NCBI GenBank assembly: GCA_030052745.1
Contig: JANBVO010000101.1
Span: forward strand, 1-28,410
DNA from: Pleurostoma richardsiae
Taxonomy: Eukaryota; Ascomycota; Sordariomycetes; Calosphaeriales; Pleurostomataceae
Direction of reading: 5' to 3'
DNA length: 28,410 bases
This document shows, piece by piece, positions 1 through 9,616 of this stretch. The notes under the pieces are model-generated. The model made no database searches. It saw only the letters and a list, made by a program, of their open reading frames with translations, and was not told the origin of the DNA. How positions within the stretch are numbered: position 1 is the stretch's first letter; every line of letters begins with the position of its first letter. A program made the translations under genes and the position numbers.

Positions 1-452
1 GTGTGGCGCCTCAACATCGACCGCCGCCGCCGCCTCGCCCTGCTGGGCCTCTTCAGCATCGGCTTCTTGTGCGTCTCGGTCTTCCCCGCCCCCCTTCCCC
101 GGCCCCCAATCGAAACTCCTCTCGAGTGTCGGAACAGGGCCCGCTGACCGCCACGCCTAGCGCCTGCATCACCTCGATGGTGCGGATGAAGTACGTCGTC
201 CAGTACAGCATGACGTACGACGAGACGTGGGACAACGTCGACATAGCGGTCTGGTCGATGCTGGAGCAGTTCAGCGCGCTCTTCGCTGACTTTCGGAGAG
301 AGGCCACGTGACCACTTCTTTGGGAGTTTCTTAGGGCCTTCTCGAGCTTCCTCATAGGCCCAGACATGCCCCGCCACACCGCCTGGGCCGACGAACGCCC
401 CGAAATCACTGAGTTACGCCGGTGCTGCCTACGTGGACACGAGATAGGTTGA
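1..452 (+). pseudogene. 3' end of fungal rhodopsin-domain integral membrane protein, interrupted by TGA
   Basis: The gene enters from the left edge. Frame 1 (1-68) reads a positively charged loop and membrane segment (WRLNIDRRRR, then LALLGLFSIGF). A donor GTGCGT at 69, a CTGAC branch site at 144-148 and acceptor CCTAG ending at 160 define a 92-nt intron. Exon 2 continues in frame with ACITSMVRMKYVV and then YDETWDNVDIAVWSMLEQ. This order (charged loop, helix, xRMKYV, WDNVDIAVWSxxEQ) is the C-terminal signature of the large fungal family of seven-helix rhodopsin-like plasma-membrane proteins, whose functions are mostly unknown. A TGA occurs at 309-311, but the same frame stays open to 452 and reads PLLWEFLRAF directly after it, the kind of tail this family has. 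I infer a CGA-to-TGA nonsense change. The alternative is a shortened but functional C-terminus. Family call fairly sure, lesion less so. Confidence 0.7.
69..160 (+). other. Intron in the rhodopsin-domain gene
   Basis: Donor GTGCGT, branch CTGAC at 144-148, acceptor TAG at 158-160. Removing it joins GFF to ACITSMV in frame. Without it, frame 1 stops at 109-111. Confidence 0.75.
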
Positions 453-607
453 AAAACGGATGGTCACTCCGCTTTCTCCTCTGTCTTGCCGCCTTGCCAC
501 CAAAAAAAGGAACAGATTAAAGACACCGTTCAGCCTCGTCCTCAGATCACAGCTCAGTATAGCTAGCCCGGCTTAAATTCGTTTAAATTTCTACTGCGAC
601 CAAGAAA

Positions 608-622
608 ATGCAGCATCAGCAT

Positions 623-654
<32 letters not shown>

Positions 655-1012
655 ACAAGAGCCACGAAACGACGGCTATGATAAAATTACTGTGAACACG
701 GCCCCTACAGCTGAAGATCTCAAGAGAAGGATCAGCGAAGCAATGAAAGCAGTGGACAAAGAGCGACGAGAGCTAGGTGATATCTTGGAATTCATCGGCA
801 GGATTGACGATGCCAACCTGGAACAGATGTCAGGGAGTGCCTCAAGCGCAAGGAACAGAAGAAACAAGGAGAAGGTTAGGTCTGCAGCCAAAGTAAAGGA
901 GGAGTATGAACGCAGGCGAGCGGAGAAAGAAGCGAACATTGGGCGTATGTGGCAGAAGATACATGACCTACAGGAGCAGGAGAGGAAGCTTCAAGCCAAC
1001 ACTTCAGTTTGA
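608..1012 (+). CDS. Small poly-Q, coiled-coil hypothetical protein
   Basis: A single-exon ORF of 134 aa with ATG in a reasonable fungal context (AAGAAAATGC). The N-terminus is MQHQH followed by 12 glutamines coded by a CAG/CAA microsatellite. The rest is highly charged and helical (roughly residues 35-130, rich in K, E and R, with heptad-like spacing such as LKRRISEAMKAVDKERREL), suggesting a coiled coil. There is no signal peptide or membrane segment. I do not recognise a family; a nuclear or scaffold role would be a guess. The stop codon lies only 6 nt from the stop codon of the convergent APH-like kinase gene, so the two 3' UTRs must overlap. The Q tract is expected to vary in length between strains. 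Confidence 0.6.
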
Positions 1013-1018
1013 AAGGGA

Positions 1019-2608
1019 CTATTGGCTCGATGTCCAGCCCCATTTTGCCTCCAGCTCTTTCCCCTTGGCAAGCAATTTGTCCAACTCAGTCTCGTACAGC
1101 CCGTTCGTCCTCAAAAACTGAGTGTATCGCTCGCACTGTTCCGCTCGATGTTGCACCTCAGACGCGAGCGATTGATGATTGTGGAAGAAATCAGATACTG
1201 CAGCATCGAGATCCTCGTCAGAAGGCTTGGCGAAAAACTCGTAGAATATGTCTGTGACGTCGGTAGGACGGCGGAGCATATGAGCAACAAAAAACACCAC
1301 ATCCGTTTGGACGATGTCCTCCGACTTGCCGGAATCCAATTGCCCGTACCATTCCTTTCTCAGCAGATCACAGGCACTATTGCTTCTGCTTTTTTCATCC
1401 AGAACGTCGCGAAACTCTGCGTGCAACTGCTTGTTTGTCTTGATTGAGTCATGGCCGGTAATCCATGACGGCGGAGTGAAGACTTGGCGCGGAACAGTAC
1501 TTGTGAACTCCCAGTCGATTATGCCCTGAATCCGCAGGCTTTCATCAACGATGATGTTGGCGCTCCGTAAGTCCGTATGATTCAACACAAAAGGGCCTTT
1601 GTCCAGCTGAGGGTCGATAATCTGGTGAAATATGGGCTCCAAGCCATGTAACGCGAAAACCTCTTGTTTGATGTCGTCGACGGTAAGATCGCAAACTGGC
1701 TGCGAAAAGAAGGCTGATACGAGGTCAAACTGGTGGGCCATATAATCTTTGGCGGAGGCAAAAGTTCGCCGAGGCGACAGATGAAGCGTGGCAGCAGACA
1801 TGGAGATGACGGGGCCTAAAACAGGATCCGGGCTGCCATCGGGATTTGGCATTAAGGAACCTATCAAGGGAAACTCAAGGCTCCTAAGCTCGGCGAGGAC
1901 GTCGATTAGCCCAGAGTAGAAGTTTCTTCTATGTTCCACGCTGGCTTCATTCAAAAGTTTCTTACTCAGTGGTCGGCCTAAAATGAAGTCTATAATAAGG
2001 AACATCTGTGTTCCCGTGCCAGTCTTGGTCAACTCGGCATCGCGCCCATAGGCGTGAACGCGAGGGATTGGGATCATGGTATTGCGCTTGAGATATCTGT
2101 ATTGATATGAGTAGCAGCCCAAAGCGAGAAAATAACTACCGCACGCTCACCGTAAAGTAGACACTTCGCTCAGTAGCTTGTTCCAGGGATCGTCCAGAGC
2201 GGGCTCAACTGGGATTCTCACAACCCACTCAGGCTCATCTTGACTAAACGCAACAAAGAAGCAAACATTGAAGCTGCCGCTCTCCCTGCTCACAACACGA
2301 CACGACCTGCCATTGTGGAACTTTGATGCCAGAGCGCACACCGCATCTGAGTCTATCGATTCGATGAATGCTTTTCTGGCTTGTTTGCGTTGATCTTCCG
2401 TAGCAGAAGGGAATTCCTGAGGACCGGGTTCAAGAGTTCCAGCCGCTGGTTCATTTCCTCCAGAGGCGTTGTTCTCGTCGACACCGGCGTTCCAGGTCTT
2501 GATCGCTGTGACACTAATCAAGTGGAGTAGATGACCCCATAGCCTGGAAAGGTAGAGGACTGCCAACGTCCAGCGCCTTCGTATTAGGCGAATGAGAGCG
2601 GATAGCAT
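1019..2608 (-). CDS. Fungal aminoglycoside phosphotransferase (APH)-family kinase-like protein
   Basis: Two exons, complement(1019..2096, 2151..2608), give 511 aa. The 54-nt intron (donor GTGAGC at 2150, acceptor ACAG ending at 2097) joins SEVSTLR to YLKRNTMIPIPRVHAYG, the usual N-lobe passage of this family. Kinase-fold signatures: WVVRIP (strand with the conserved basic residue), the Glu of SEVSTLR, catalytic loop NHTDLRSANI with His326, Asp328 and Asn333, and metal-binding DWE at 347-349. Family members phosphorylate small hydroxyl substrates, or are uncharacterised in fungi; the substrate here is unknown. An N-terminal hydrophobic/basic stretch (about residues 8-33) could be a membrane anchor or mitochondrial leader. 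The ATG at 2608 is the only good start. The gene is intact and converges tail-to-tail with the poly-Q gene. Confidence 0.85.
2097..2150 (-). other. Intron of APH-like kinase gene
   Basis: 54 nt, GTGAGC...CAG. Splicing restores a continuous kinase N-lobe across two frames. Confidence 0.85.
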
Positions 2609-3151
2609 GGCTGATGCTGCATCGAGGCTCTGCGCTGCTGATTTTGCGGTCGCGCGACTGGACCAAAAGAATGGAGAAATATTTCCGGCTAAACTCTGGA
2701 CTATTGTTGTTGCGTCATCCGATCCTTAGCTTTGAGGTAGTCAGTCAGCACGAGAATGCGGGGCTGGAGGAGTGCTGCAGTGCACCCATCTACCGCCAAT
2801 CTGCGGCCACTGTAAGCATGCATGATTCAGTGGCTATTGGCTGAGAAGCCTCCAAGTTTCCTGAAGGGGAAGACCATCGTAGGCAGCAGATTACCTGGAA
2901 TCTGGGTCCATATGTGGGAAAAATTATTGATGACGGTTTCAGGGCTTCTTTTCTATGTATGCGACCGTCACCAGACGGAGTAGCTGCGGACTGTGAGCAG
3001 ATAAAGAATTGAAAGCAAGAAATGGCTCTGTGATGACACTTATAACATTCGGTAGGGGTACCTGAGGGTACAGTCTGACAGGGGTCAAGCCCCTTATTAA
3101 AATAATTAACTTATAAAATCATCGACATGCTGTATAATTTGCCCACTATCG
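2609..3151. other. Intergenic, no gene recognised
   Basis: Contains the promoter of the APH-like gene at its left edge and no convincing coding sequence. Around 3064-3110 an AT-rich stretch follows TACAGTCTGACAGG and the palindromic GGGGTCAAGCCCC. This could be a decayed transposon end, but I found no second copy. Confidence 0.4.
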
Positions 3152-3300
3152 TACAGTAGCTAGCGAAAACGCCTTCCGCCCTAGGTATATCCCCGGATTG
3201 TCAGCGCACGGACCCAAGGGCCAATTTTGGCCCCCACACCGTGCGCCAAACTGGCTCAGCAGGTCCCCTGCTGACCCGCTACATGTCAAGGCTTGGACCC
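3152..3300 (+). repeat. Diverged transposon end, copy A (Tc1/mariner-like TIR, outer end at 3152)
   Basis: Begins TACAGTAGCTAGCGAAAACG and continues CCTTCCGCCC. Of its first 29 positions, 26 match the reverse complement of 9973-10001. About 60-150 nt inward, homology resumes (TTTTGGC, CAC.GTGCGC, CCTGCTGA.CC.CTAC), with most differences being C/T or A/G transitions. The outer TA followed by CAG is what Tc1/mariner-superfamily ends look like. No transposase remnant is readable next to this copy. The inner boundary is approximate. Confidence 0.65.
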
Positions 3301-3396
3301 CACTATGGCTGACGTATGACCTTTTAGTGCATGACCTGTATTGCTTAAGAATATATTCATTTACTTGGATATCGAATCAGCTGAAATGACTCTTAT

Positions 3397-3425
3397 TACT
3401 GTACTGGAAATCTGCCTATACAGTA
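3397..3425. repeat. Short inverted repeat downstream of the NLR stop
   Basis: TACTGTA (3397-3403) and TACAGTA (3419-3425) form a 7-bp stem around 15 nt, about 50 nt beyond the NLR stop codon. It may be a 3' UTR hairpin or leftover transposon ends (TACAGT). Confidence 0.35.
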
Positions 3426-3472
3426 TATTCTGAACCAACAGTAAATTGCGTCCTTCGCGCCAATTGCGGCTA

Positions 3473-6400
3473 CTATGGTATCCCGTGCCTCGCATGCACC
3501 GCCGCCACACTTTGCTCAAACTCCATTGCCTTCTGTTCCTGCCCGTTAGCCCTATACGCACCGACAAGGTTACGTTGCGCCGTTAGTCGAGATGGGTGGT
3601 CTTCCGCGAGCGTCCTCTTTTGAACTGCCACTACCTGCTCGAGCAGTGCTACCGCTTTCTTGATCTGTCCGTCAGATTGGTATGCGATTGCGAGTTCGTG
3701 CTGCGACGCCAGTCGATCAGGGTGGTCTTCCGCGAGCGTCCCTCCTTTGACTTTGACGACGTGCTCGAGCAGTGCTACCGCTTTCTTGATCTGTCCGTCA
3801 GATCGGTATGCCATTGCGAGGACGTGCTGCGACGCTAGTCGATCAGGATGGTCTTCCGCGAGCGTCCCTCCTTTGACTTTGACGACGTGCTCGAGCAGTG
3901 CTACCGCTTTCTTGATCTGTCCGTCAGATTGGTATGTGATTGCGAGTTCGTGCTGCGACGCTAGTCGATCAGGGTAGTCTTCCGCGAGCGTCCTCTCGCG
4001 AACTGCCATCACCTGCTCGAGCAGTGCTACCGCTTTCTTGATCTGTCCGTTAGATCGGTATGCGATTGCGAGGACGTGCTGCGACGCTAGTCGATCAGGG
4101 TAGTCTTCCGCGAGCGTCCTCTTTTGAACTGCCTCCACCTTCTCGAGCAGTGCTAACGCTTTCTTGATCTGTCCGTCAGATTGGTATGCGATTGCGAGGG
4201 CGTGCTGCGACGCTAGTCGATCAGGGTAGTCTTCCGCGAGCGTCCTCTCGCGAACTGCCATCACCTTCTCGAGCAGTGCTACCGCTTTCTTGATCTGTCC
4301 GTCAGATCGGTATGCCATTGCGAGTTCGTGCTGCGACGCCAGTCGATCAGGGTAGTCTTCCGCGAGCGTCCTCTCGCGAACTGCCACCACCTTCTCGAGC
4401 AGTGCTACCGCTTTCTTGATCTGTCCGTCAGATTGGTATGCGATTGCGAGGGCGTGCTGCGACACTAGTCGATAAGGGTGGTCTTCCGCGAGCGTCCTCT
4501 CGCGAACTGCCATCACCTTCTCGAGCAGTGCTACCGCTTTCTTGATCTGTCCGTCAGATCGGTATGCCATTGCGAGGGCGTGCTGCGACGCTAGTCGATC
4601 AGGGTGGTCTTCCGCGAGCGTCCCCTTTTGAACTGCCACCACCTTCTCGAGCAGTGCTACCGCTTTCTTGATCTGTCCGTCAGATTGGTATGCGATTGCG
4701 AGGGCGTGCTGCGACGCTAGTCGAGACGGGTGGTCTTCCGCGGGCGTCCTCTCGCGAACTGCCACCACCTTCTCGAGCAGTGCTACCGCTTTCTTGATCT
4801 GTCCGTCAGATCGGTATGCGATTGCGAGTTCGTGCTGCGACGCTAGTCGATCAGGGTAGTCTTCCGCGAGCGTCCTCTCGCGAACTGCCACCACCTTCTC
4901 GAGCAGTGCTACCGCTTTCTTGATCTGTCCGTCAGATCGGTATGCCATTGCGAGGACGTGCTGCGACGCTAGTCGATCAGGGTGGTCTTCCGCGAGCGTC
5001 CTCTTTTGAACTGCCACCACCTTCTCGAGCAGTGCTAACGCTTTCTTGATCTGTCCGTTAGATTGGTATGCGATTGCGAGGGCGTGCTGCGACGCTAGTC
5101 GAGATGGGTGGTCTTCCGCGAAACGCTCGCTCCTCCATCGCCAGCATTCTTCGAGACAATGCACGGCCTCCCTTATCCGCCCGTCCACTTGCAAGCACCG
5201 TCCGACCCAAAAGCACAGTTCATATCTCTCCGTATCCTCCGCTCCGGCCCGTTGTAGTATCCGCAAGGCGTGCGGTAGATACTCTCTCCAAAGCCGACGG
5301 TTCTCGTACATATCACTCGGGAACGTCTCCGCTATATGCTGCATCGCCCTCTCCATCGTCTGTGCCGCAATGTCTTCCTTATCCAACCATATCCGCGTCG
5401 CTAAATGTACCAAGCTGTGCATGTCTAGCATATCGGCCCGCTTGGTCACAAACGCATATCCACACAACGTCCCGACCGCGCTTTTCATCTGCACTTCCGA
5501 CTCCAGCCCGGGCAGAATCGATTGCGGGATTGCCTTCGGCTCAATCTGCGACATGAACGACAACAAGTCGGCTGCATTACGATCGATCTCGCGGATTTTC
5601 TTGAAGCTCACCAGCCACGTCGCAGTCACCGCATTCTTCGATTCTCTGTACCGCATTCTGTCCGGGAGTTCCTGGCTGAGCAGTTCCACCATGTCCCTCT
5701 CCGTATTGTGCAACAGTCTCAGGTACTCTGCAGTCGTCACCTCGTTTCTCTCCAGATATGCCGCTGCCTGCGTGATCGCAAGAGGAAGGTACGTCAGCTC
5801 CTGCAGCAACTCGGTCGTCGATGCTACATCGCCGATCAGATCTGTCCGTGCCACCGACTTCTTCAACAGAGTCGTAGCTTCTAACAAACTGAACTCGTCC
5901 AGCTTGACCACCTCCTCAGCGACTCTCATAGCCACGTCTCGCGAGCGCGTCGTGAATAGTATTCTTCCGTTCTCACTTTGCGGAAGATATTTTTCTAAGC
6001 CCCTTGGCACATCAGAATTCCCGCAGATAAGCTCGATGTCGTCCGCATTGTCGACGATCAACAGCCATCGGCCTACCTCTTCCGAGCTCAAATACTGCCG
6101 TACAGACTTTTTAATGTCTTTCTCGTCGCCGTGTTCGATCTTGAGCTTCCTTGCGATGTCTGTGTAGGCCTGCTCAAAGGTGGCTTCGCTGAGAGCCGGC
6201 ACCCAGAAGATGGAGCAATCGGGCCTGTTCGCCTTCGTCCAGTACGTGAGCTCGAGGGCTACCTGCGTCTTGCCCATACCACCCAATCCGACGAGCGCAA
6301 CGCTCGGACAGCCATCCGCGAAAAGTTTCTGCTTCAGTGTGGTCAAAGTCTCGCCACGCCCAACAAAGCGTTTGTTCCTCGAGAATGGAAGGTGGTACCA

Positions 6401-7709
6401 CGGACCGGCGACACTTCCTACTTTCGTGTCAGCTGCTGCTAGGGCGCACATCACGTCTTTCGTACACTAACTGTTCCGCGTGGCGCTAAGCTCAACAGCC
6501 GCAGCCGCCGCCGTCTGCGAATTCTCTCCGTTGTCCCCTCCATAGGCTGCGCTGATGAAGCCATCGACAAACTTCTTGATCGTCCTCTGATTGTCGCTCA
6601 GGTAGTTGCGCGTATGCGCCGAGATCCTACTGGCCTTTTCCCAGTCAGACAAAGTGATATCCTCCAGGCCCTGGTCGACATTGAACCGGTAATACTGGCC
6701 ACTTTCACCATATTGATCATCGAGTCTCGCTGCCACCTTCTTAGAAGATGCGGCCATCCTCTTCAGCGCATTGATGATCGACCGCCGCGTCTTGCCGACC
6801 GCGACGACCTCTCCAAGCCCTGTTCCGACGCTGAGGACCCGCAAGGCCGGACGACCGCGGAACACTCGCTGGGCCTCTTCGATGAGGACCTCGCATGGAT
6901 TGTTGTATCCGAACCCAGCGTCAATGAACTCAATGTCATCTCGACCGACCCGGGTGGGCTTGAAAAAGGTCGTCGCCGCCGATGTCGCCCGTGCCACCTG
7001 CCAGATCGTACAGCCATGCAGAGCGGCAGACGTGTCATACGTCGTGAACAGTATCGGTCGCGCGTCGACGTTATCCTTCGTAATCGCTAGAACAGCACTG
7101 AAGAATGTCAACCATCATCGTCTCCATGTGACTCGTCTCGTTTCGACATACGTCTTGGTGCATGACGTCTCGCGGAATTCCATCTCGCCATGTGGGCATG
7201 TCTCAGCCGTCGAGAAACCTTGTGCGCGTCGAGCGGCGCATGCCGTTTCGACACAGAACTCCCTGACCGTCTGCCTTATGGCGGCCTCGAGAGCTTTAGC
7301 GGAGAATGCTCCAGACGGCGACGCGGGGATGATCTTCGCTTTCTTGGGTGTGAAGGCTTGCTGCGCGACCTTCCTGTATGCTCGTATGCATGCATCGACC
7401 GTCATCCCTAGCCTGCCCAACATGATCGCAATGATCCTCAAGACACGTCAGCAAGCAACCCCGCCGAATAACGAGTAATCTTACCCTCCCGTGCTCGTGC
7501 CGCCGATGAAGTCAAAGTACTCGCAGGGTCGTGGAACATGGTCTAGTCCCTTCGCATCTCGGATCGTCTCCATGATATCTTCCAAGATGAGGAGGCTCGA
7601 TATTCCGCGAATACCACCTCCATCTGCAAGGCGTCAGCGCGACTGATAAGGATAGAGGGGTATACTTACCGAGCGAGAGAATCTTCAGCGGCGTGCTAGA
7701 AGTCGTCAT
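3473..7709 (-). CDS. NLR: patatin-like phospholipase / NB-ARC / TPR allorecognition-type receptor
   Basis: Five exons, complement(3473..6417, 6472..7097, 7152..7436, 7485..7623, 7670..7709), 4,035 nt, 1,344 aa, no internal stop. Patatin domain (residues about 8-330): oxyanion loop DGGGIRG at 14-20, nucleophile elbow GTSTG with Ser57, and catalytic Asp214 in a DAG variant of the DG[AG] motif followed by FGYNNP. NB-ARC domain (about 370-650): VGR entry, Walker A GLGGMGKT at 407-414, Walker B LLIVDNAD at 482-489, GRILFTTRSR at 514-523, and LPLAITQAAAYL. C-terminus: 12 near-identical 42-residue kinesin-light-chain-type TPRs (803-1306) plus a degenerate thirteenth. Known relatives are Neurospora PLP-1 and the het-Z/vic2 type, which trigger cell death after non-self recognition; that function is inferred here. 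ATG at 7709 is the first in frame. The gene is divergent from the gene at 8177. Confidence 0.92.
3590..5101 (-). repeat. Twelve tandem 126-bp coding repeats (TPR block of the NLR)
   Basis: 1,512 bp = 12 x 126 bp exactly, in frame. Units start with RLASQH and end with AEDHP or AEDYP plus D/S/Y. Most positions are invariant across units even at the DNA level. Substitutions cluster at unit positions 7 (A/V/E), 10 (I/M), 13 (Q/R), 27 (K/Q/H), 29 (V/M/E), 30 (A/K) and 32-34 (RER, QKR, QKG, KGG), shuffled between units. This is the pattern of repeats homogenised by unequal crossing-over or conversion while binding-surface positions vary. The block produces long artefactual antisense ORFs on the + strand. 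Confidence 0.95.
6418..6471 (-). other. Intron 4 of the NLR, joining patatin and NB-ARC parts
   Basis: Donor GTTAGT at 6471, branch GCTGAC at 6427-6432, acceptor GTAG ending at 6418; 54 nt, like the other introns. Shorter in-frame acceptors exist (33, 36 or 39 nt introns) but have no branch site and are unusually short. Without splicing, the patatin frame ends at 6467. Confidence 0.75.
7098..7151 (-). other. Intron 3 of the NLR
   Basis: Donor GTATGT, branch TTGAC, acceptor TTCAG; 54 nt. It joins SCTKT to AVLAITKDN within the patatin domain. Confidence 0.85.
7437..7484 (-). other. Intron 2 of the NLR
   Basis: Donor GTAAGA, branch GCTGAC, acceptor TTGAG; 48 nt. It interrupts the codon right after the GTSTG nucleophile elbow. 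Confidence 0.85.
7624..7669 (-). other. Intron 1 of the NLR
   Basis: Donor GTAAGT, branch GCTGAC, acceptor TTGCAG; 46 nt. Splicing completes the Asp codon that opens DGGGIRG. Confidence 0.9.
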
Positions 7710-8176
7710 CACGCCTATGTTCCTGCCTTATTGCCATACTCTACACGAGAGCAGAGGAGCGAGAGGGCAAGAAGAGAACTGAGATGGCCATGATGAAGAG
7801 AAGGGGGGAACAGCGTCAGGACCATGTTGGGCGGCTATTGCAGATGCGGCTGTGTTGGCTGCCTCGGCCGCCTCAGACATCAACGAATCCCCTCCGCCGA
7901 CGCACCAAGGCTCGGCGACCGGGGAGCTCGGGCCGTCATTTTCCCGAGCCCATTTGCTGGCCATAGCTGAAAGGTCGGATGTGATTTGCTTGAATTGCCG
8001 CTTGAATCGAGCATGCGGGAGCGAACTTGTTAAGTGGATCCGCCACGTGGAATTTCTTCTCGTAGCTTCCACCATGCATCCCATCACTTTAACGGTCGCT
8101 GGCGCCGAAGGCACCATCCTGCACTGTCCAGCGAGCGGCGGGCGGCGATCGTGGCGACGCGCGACAGTACTGTGAA
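7710..8176. promoter_or_regulatory. Shared intergenic promoter region between NLR and divergent gene
   Basis: 467 bp separate the two start codons of the head-to-head genes. I see no clear TATA box and no convincing coding sequence. ORFs on both strands here (for example 7728-8117 minus) show no recognisable protein features. A bidirectional promoter is inferred from geometry alone. Confidence 0.5.
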
Positions 8177-9554
8177 ATGCGTGAGTATTGCCTTCGAATT
8201 ACGGAACGCTGCTGAGTCTTTCCAACTCGTGTCTTAGTGCCGGATGATTCTTGGCCAGAATTCGACGACATTGGCTCGCCCGATGACTCTGCAGTCGAGA
8301 CGCAAAGCGACGCGTGTTCTCCGGAGCCCTCACAGTCCGTTGATGTTGAAGAATCACAGAATGCAGCACGAAGCAATGAAAATCGAAGGACTCACGCGAG
8401 GCTTCCGCTCCTTCAGCTGGCTGACTGGAGCGAAGAACTCCCCTACGATGAACAGCCGCCTACCTGCATCCATTACTCTATTGAGTGGAAGTTAACTATC
8501 AACAGTAAAGGCGTGTCCAAGGACACAGAACAGGATCTTGTCCTCGCGCCCGGTGCGTTTTGGCGCAGAACCCTACGGCCGAAATTGGAGAAGCTCTTGC
8601 TCAAAAAACTACCTTCGAACAAGTCGTTCAAGGCGGACGACACAAATATTACGGTGTCGGTCCGCTCCCAGCGGGCCCTCGTCAAATCCTTCGATGAACT
8701 TGACATAGACTGGACTGTCGTGGAGAAACAGCTGCAGACCTGGAGCCACCTGTTTGCCATGGGAAAGGAGCTCAGGATTGACATATCATTTAATTATGTG
8801 GAAACCGGCCCGGCGGGCACCTCGCTGGTTCGTGGAACCAAAAGAGGGTACGCTTCGGTGTCACAGCAGATGCTATCGGAACGAGCTATGCAGCTCGATG
8901 CTGAGGAGGCTTCCTCGGGTCAGCCGTCGATCTGGCGCAATGTGTATAACCTGATGCGGTGTCCGGGACCGCCGTGCCACCTGGGCCCGCACTGCTGGCG
9001 AGACGACGCTGGCAAGAGACATTACAGGTTGAAGACGCACCACCTGAGGAAGCTGATTCAATTCGTAGAGCATGGCGGCCGGCTGGAGAGTCATGAAGAT
9101 GTGCCTGAAGAAATCCGCGATCAACTGTACGCCGAGGAGCAACAGGACGTGGAAAGGCGACGGAAACGTAGAGCCACTTCGCCGGTCGGCTGTCCGCCAA
9201 TCCAGATCACTAACGTTCTCCCGCAGCCGGGAACAGCTGCCTGCTCGACGGGGTCCACACCGGCACCTGCGGAAGCAGGGCTATCTATGTCATCAGATCC
9301 TTCTCGAGATTGCTGGACCACGAGACGCGGCTGTCAAGAAGTACAGCGCGTGGCAGTGCTCGCAGGTCGATGACAGGATGCTCAAGATGGAGTATCAAAA
9401 GGCCTGTGCTATAACGTTGGCCGAAGGACTCGATCTCGAGCTGGTGCACGAGGATCAAGACGCGGATCTCTACATCAAGAATGGTGTGAAAAAGGGCGTT
9501 GCGCGACGATTCGTCCGCGACATCGGAACTTGGGCGAAGCATCATGCAGCATAG
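8177..9554 (+). pseudogene. Conserved fungal protein of unknown function, divergent partner of the NLR, with apparent +1 frameshift
   Basis: Start ATG at 8177 with a 4-nt first exon. The intron 8181..8237 (GTGAGT...TTAG) leads into LPDDSWPEFDDIG. The protein has an acidic N-terminus, a central region with IHYSIEWKLTIN and IDWTVVEKQLQTW, a Cys/His-rich core (MRCPGPPCHLGPHCW, then HYRLKTHHLRKLIQFVEHGG) and a charged segment (YAEEQQDVERRRKR). I recognise this as a fungal family often found in accessory regions but know no function. Frame 2 runs to 9373, yet the conserved C-terminus (LLEIAGPRDAAVKKY to RDIGTWAKHHAA, stop at 9552) is in frame 3. One extra C at 9299-9300 would join SMSSD to LLEIAG. 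An alternative is an intron 9215..9296 or 9185..9296 with weak donors. Either it is a recent pseudogene, an assembly error or an unrecognised splice. Confidence 0.65.
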
Positions 9555-9616
9555 ATGTGGCGCAGGACGCCAAACATTCCTTATTAGAATTAGTCAGGGA
9601 TAATTGATGCATTTCC

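Noticed and set aside
53-409. 118-codon minus-strand ORF at the left edge
   Set aside because: The opposite strand carries the spliced rhodopsin-domain signature; this is its shadow.
5046-6167. 373-codon + strand ORF and several shorter + ORFs across 3596-6442
   Set aside because: They are antisense shadows of the NLR; the 126-bp repeats, a multiple of three, keep the opposite frames open.
6433-6471. Shorter forms of NLR intron 4 (33, 36 or 39 nt)
   Set aside because: In frame, but without a branch site and below the usual minimum; the 54-nt form with GCTGAC and GTAG is better.
7728-8117. 129-codon minus-strand ORF between the NLR and its divergent partner
   Set aside because: No recognisable domain and no splice link to the NLR, whose ATG at 7709 directly precedes the patatin motif.
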